Program-made: the position numbers and the translations under genes
The notes under the pieces: model-generated
The model's database searches: none
What the model was told of the DNA's origin: nothing
The model's input: the letters and a program-made list of their open reading frames with translations, nothing else
Assembly (NCBI GenBank): GCA_045587065.1
Contig: JAZNBQ010000031.1
Coordinates: 1 to 25,493 of the forward strand
Length of the DNA: 25,493 nucleotides
DNA from: SFWF01 sp045587065
GTDB lineage: Bacteria > Bacillota > Clostridia > Oscillospirales > Acutalibacteraceae
Reading direction: 5' to 3'
Part shown: positions 23,173 through 25,493 of the stretch, piece after piece
Numbering within the stretch: position 1 is the stretch's first letter
Layout: every line of letters starts with the position of its first letter

Positions 23173-23907
23173 ATGTCAGGACATTCAAAATGGAACAATA
23201 TTAAAAGAAAAAAGGAAAAAACCGATGCTGCAAAGGCTAAAATTTTTACAAAAATCGGCAGAGAAATTTCTGTAATTGTTAAAACAGGCGGTGCAAACCC
23301 TGCTGAAAACAGTAAGCTTAAGGATGCTATCGCTAAGGCTAAGGCAGCTAACGTGCCAAATGATAATATCGAAAGAATCATTAAGAAAGCCGCAGGAGAT
23401 ACCACTGCAAACAACTATGAAGAACTAATATATGAAGGCTACGGCCCTTGCGGAATTGCAGTTGTTGTTGAAACTCTTACAGACAATCGCAACCGTACCG
23501 CAGGAGATATGCGCCATTACTTTGATAAGTGCGGCGGCAATTTAGGACAGACAGGCTCGGTTATGTTTATGTTTGAGCGCAAAGGTCAAATCGTAATTGA
23601 GGCGGAGGGAAAAGACGAAGAAACCGTTATGGAAGACGCACTGGAAGCAGGTGCAGACGATTTCAACTTTGACGGAGACGTTTTTGAGATTTCTACAGAG
23701 CCTAACGATTTAGGCGCAGTAAGAGACGCTTTAGAAGCAAAAGGCTATGAGTTTGAATCTGCCGAGGTTGCATACATACCAACAACCATGAGCAGTATTG
23801 ATGATGCAGATATGCAAAAGCAAATGGAAAAGCTTATTGATATGCTTGAAGAAAACGACGACGTACAGGCAATCTGGCACAACTGGGAAATGCCTGATGA
23901 AGACTAA
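23173..23907 (+). CDS. yebC: YebC/PmpR/TACO1-family protein
   Basis: A 244-residue protein with the invariant start SGHSKWNNIKRKKEK and the strongly conserved ENSKLKDAIAKAKAANVPNDN region, then YEGYGPCGIAVVVE and TDNRNRTAGDMRH, with the acidic C-terminal domain. Family members were long called transcriptional regulators; newer work links YebC proteins and human TACO1 to translation through stretches that stall ribosomes, such as polyproline. Either role could apply. GGGAG lies about 8 nt before the ATG. It follows dusB at 39 bp and is closed by its own terminator. Confidence 0.95.
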   Translation: MSGHSKWNNIKRKKEKTDAAKAKIFTKIGREISVIVKTGGANPAENSKLKDAIAKAKAANVPNDNIERIIKKAAGDTTANNYEELIYEGYGPCGIAVVVETLTDNRNRTAGDMRHYFDKCGGNLGQTGSVMFMFERKGQIVIEAEGKDEETVMEDALEAGADDFNFDGDVFEISTEPNDLGAVRDALEAKGYEFESAEVAYIPTTMSSIDDADMQKQMEKLIDMLEENDDVQAIWHNWEMPDED

Positions 23908-23917
23908 TAAGAAATGC

Positions 23918-23953
23918 ATAAAGCCGATGGAAAATCCATCGGCTTTATTTTTT
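23918..23953 (+). terminator. Intrinsic terminator after yebC
   Basis: ATAAAGCCGATGGA (23918-23931), 3-nt loop, TCCATCGGCTTTAT (23935-23948), then T residues. It separates dusB-yebC from the sporulation operon. Confidence 0.92.
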
Positions 23954-23958
23954 TGTTC

Positions 23959-23984
23959 TAATAACCATAGCCTGTACATAACCT
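23959..23984 (+). promoter_or_regulatory. Possible sigma-E-type promoter of spoIIIA
   Basis: No good sigma-A site lies in the short gap before spoIIIAA. TAATA (23959-23963) and CATAACCT (23977-23984), 13 nt apart, resemble loosely the mother-cell sigma-E pattern (CATAnnnT at -10). spoIIIA is a known sigma-E operon in Bacillus and Clostridia, which is the main support. Confidence 0.3.
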
Positions 23985-24008
23985 TAATTAAGGAGTTGAA
24001 AAAAGCAA

Positions 24009-24923
24009 GTGGTTTTAAACACAAATTTCGATAGTGCTCTCTACCCATTGCCCGAAAGAATAAAAAACCTACTTAAAGGGTTGCCTTTATATGTAAAAGA
24101 GAATGCACAGGAAATCAGACTGAGAGCAGGCAGACCGATACTTATAACTGCGCAAAATAATTTGTTTGTCTCAAAAAATCAAAGTGTATCGGAAAGTCTT
24201 CCTCAAAACCCTCTTTATATAGAAGCAGAAGAACTAAAGGAAGTCTTGATGGCCATTGCAAATTATTCTCTTTACACAAGGAACGAGGAACTGAAAGAAG
24301 GCTACCTTTCAATGAAGGGCGGCCACAGAGCAGGAATCTGCGGCAACTTTTCAGACGGCTTTTTTAAAAACATATCTTCAATAAATATTCGCATAGCAAA
24401 AGAGAAGAAAGAGTGTGCTCTTCCGCTTTATAACAAGACAAAAGGCGGCCTTTTAATTGCAGGAGGAGCAGGAAATGGAAAAACTACCGTTTTAAGAGAC
24501 CTTGTAAGGCATCTTTCCAATAAAGGTAAAAGAGTCTCTCTTATTGATACAAGGGGGGAAATAGCTTCTTGTGAAAAAGGAATTCCCACCCTTGACGTTG
24601 GAGTTAACACCGACGTAATAAACGGAACAGACAAGGCAAAAGGAGCTGAAATAGCCCTAAGAACAATGTTTCCGCAAATAATCTGTTTTGACGAAATAGG
24701 CAGCAAAAGAGAATTGGATTTAGTTTCGGAAAGCTTCAGTTCAGGCGTAGAAATTATAACTACCGCCCACGCTTCCTCTATAGAAGAAATAAAAAACCGT
24801 AAGGTAACAAGGGAATTGCTTCTTACAGGGGCTATAGAAAACGTAGCAATTTTATCTCTTGCAGACAGCCTTAAAATAGAAACCTTTAGTACAGAAGAGG
24901 TCTTAACCTATGTTGGCATTTAA
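24009..24923 (+). CDS. spoIIIAA: Stage III sporulation protein AA (secretion-type ATPase)
   Basis: A 304-residue ATPase of the SpoIIIA-SpoIIQ channel that joins mother cell and forespore; it is related to type II/IV secretion ATPases. Walker A GGAGNGKTT (152-160), Walker B IICFDEIG (224-231), and the TTAHA segment (251-255) are present. EIRLRAGRP near residue 35 and GYLSMKGGHRAGICG at 98-112 are family signatures. The start is GTG 24009: an in-frame stop lies just upstream, and AAGGAG (23990-23995) is 13 nt away, a rather long spacing. Its 3' end overlaps spoIIIAB by 14 bp. Confidence 0.95.
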   Translation: MVLNTNFDSALYPLPERIKNLLKGLPLYVKENAQEIRLRAGRPILITAQNNLFVSKNQSVSESLPQNPLYIEAEELKEVLMAIANYSLYTRNEELKEGYLSMKGGHRAGICGNFSDGFFKNISSINIRIAKEKKECALPLYNKTKGGLLIAGGAGNGKTTVLRDLVRHLSNKGKRVSLIDTRGEIASCEKGIPTLDVGVNTDVINGTDKAKGAEIALRTMFPQIICFDEIGSKRELDLVSESFSSGVEIITTAHASSIEEIKNRKVTRELLLTGAIENVAILSLADSLKIETFSTEEVLTYVGI

Positions 24924-25359
24924 GAGTCTGGGTGCAGCACTGATAATTTTGACCGGAACTTTTTGCGGACTAAAGTTGTCAGGAAAACTAACTGCAAGAG
25001 AGAACAAATTAAAAGGTTTTTATCTTTTTATAAGAGAAATTTCAGACCGCATTAAAACAGGTGAGGAACTAACAAGTATTTATGAAAGCAAAAGGGCAGA
25101 AGGCCTCATTACAACAGAAGGGTTCAAGGTTGTTCTTTGCGAGGATGCGCTAAATAGCCAAGACAAAAAACTTTTAACAGAGTTTTTTTCCTTTTTAGGA
25201 ATGGGAGATACAAATTCTCAGATTTCCAGATGTGAAATATATAGCGAACTTTTAATTAAAAGGTTGGAAGAAGCAGAAAAGGAAGCAAAAGAAAAAGCAA
25301 AGCTTTATACCTCTTTGGGAATATTTTCAGGCCTTTTTATTGTCATTTTATTAATATAG
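24910..25359 (+). CDS. spoIIIAB: Stage III sporulation protein AB
   Basis: A 149-residue protein with a first hydrophobic segment (about 4-25), a mostly helical middle (FYLFIREISDRIKTGEE, FFSFLGMGDTNSQ) and a C-terminal membrane helix (LYTSLGIFSGLFIVILLI), as in SpoIIIAB. It is about 20 residues shorter than the Bacillus protein; the shortening is in the middle. SpoIIIAB resembles GspF-like partners of the secretion ATPase. Position between spoIIIAA and spoIIIAC and the 14-bp overlap with spoIIIAA make the call secure. Confidence 0.93.
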   Translation: MLAFKSLGAALIILTGTFCGLKLSGKLTARENKLKGFYLFIREISDRIKTGEELTSIYESKRAEGLITTEGFKVVLCEDALNSQDKKLLTEFFSFLGMGDTNSQISRCEIYSELLIKRLEEAEKEAKEKAKLYTSLGIFSGLFIVILLI

Positions 25360-25371
25360 GGAAGTAAATTT

Positions 25372-25493
25372 ATGAATGTAGATGTAATATTTAAAGTGGC
25401 GGCAATAGGAATAATAGTTACGGTTTTGAACCAACTTCTTGTGCGCTCAGGAAGAGAGGAACAGGCAATGCTTACTACTCTTGCAGGACTGGT
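25372..25493 (+). CDS. spoIIIAC: Stage III sporulation protein AC (partial, runs off right edge)
   Basis: The first 40 codons of a small membrane protein are visible (start MNVDVIFKVAAIG). They give a hydrophobic helix, then NQLLVRSGREEQAMLTTLAG, the conserved loop and start of the second helix of SpoIIIAC (usually about 65 residues in all). GGGAAG lies 7-8 nt before the ATG and the gene begins 12 bp after spoIIIAB. Confidence 0.92.
   Translation, partial: MNVDVIFKVAAIGIIVTVLNQLLVRSGREEQAMLTTLAGL

Overview
The window looks like a chromosome segment from a low-GC, Gram-positive, spore-forming member of the Clostridia, plausibly a Ruminococcaceae/Oscillospiraceae-type gut or anaerobic lineage. 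The evidence is the start of the spoIIIA operon (spoIIIAA, spoIIIAB, spoIIIAC) at the right edge, a SpoIID/LytB-type protein, strong AGGAGG-type ribosome binding sites, A/T-rich intergenic DNA with classical sigma-A promoters, and compact intrinsic terminators. No rRNA, tRNA, CRISPR array, transposase or phage gene was seen. Most of the window is ordinary chromosome, densely packed. No gene-free stretch exceeds about 300 bases.

Left part (1-7089). The first 26 bases are the start of a GAPDH gene (gap) running off the left edge. Divergent to it is a 190-residue protein that looks like a decayed histidine-kinase-type (GHKL) ATPase domain. It converges on, and overlaps by 17 bp, the end of a six-gene minus-strand operon: trmO-like tRNA methyltransferase, two half-size chromate-transporter-family proteins, an HI0933/BaiN-family flavoprotein, a membrane-anchored CE2-like SGNH esterase with a repeat-rich stalk, and a COG2509-type FAD protein. 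One consensus promoter (7061-7089) serves it and fixes the trmO start.

Centre-left (7132-10719). This is the most interesting locus. A two-gene operon with its own extended -10 promoter and a perfect-palindrome terminator encodes (i) a secreted SH3b/glucosaminidase peptidoglycan hydrolase ending in a complete type-I-like dockerin, and (ii) a secreted, C-terminally membrane-anchored protein whose first domain looks like a cohesin. Both also carry a cadherin-like beta-sandwich domain. The simplest reading is a minimal non-cellulosomal cohesin-dockerin pair that tethers a cell-wall hydrolase to the cell surface.

Centre (10822-16779). A MazF/EndoA toxin without a visible antitoxin gene converges on tspO. 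Then comes an operon of a PcrA/UvrD helicase (with an unusual insertion after the Walker A motif), a DUF975-like membrane protein, a DUF5412-like protein and the rRNA m5U methyltransferase RlmD.

Right part (16778-25493). A small P-loop kinase-like gene and a SpoIID-type gene lie on the minus strand, followed by a multi-pass membrane protein of unknown function on the plus strand. A minus-strand cluster follows: S1-domain protein, Mrp-type Fe-S carrier ATPase, ATP-grasp protein. Divergent from it is dusB, whose consensus promoter places the transcript start almost on the ATG, then yebC, a terminator and spoIIIAA-AB-AC. Neighbouring convergent genes repeatedly share single bidirectional terminators (11197-11222, 16753-16779, 19180-19209), a sign of tight packing.
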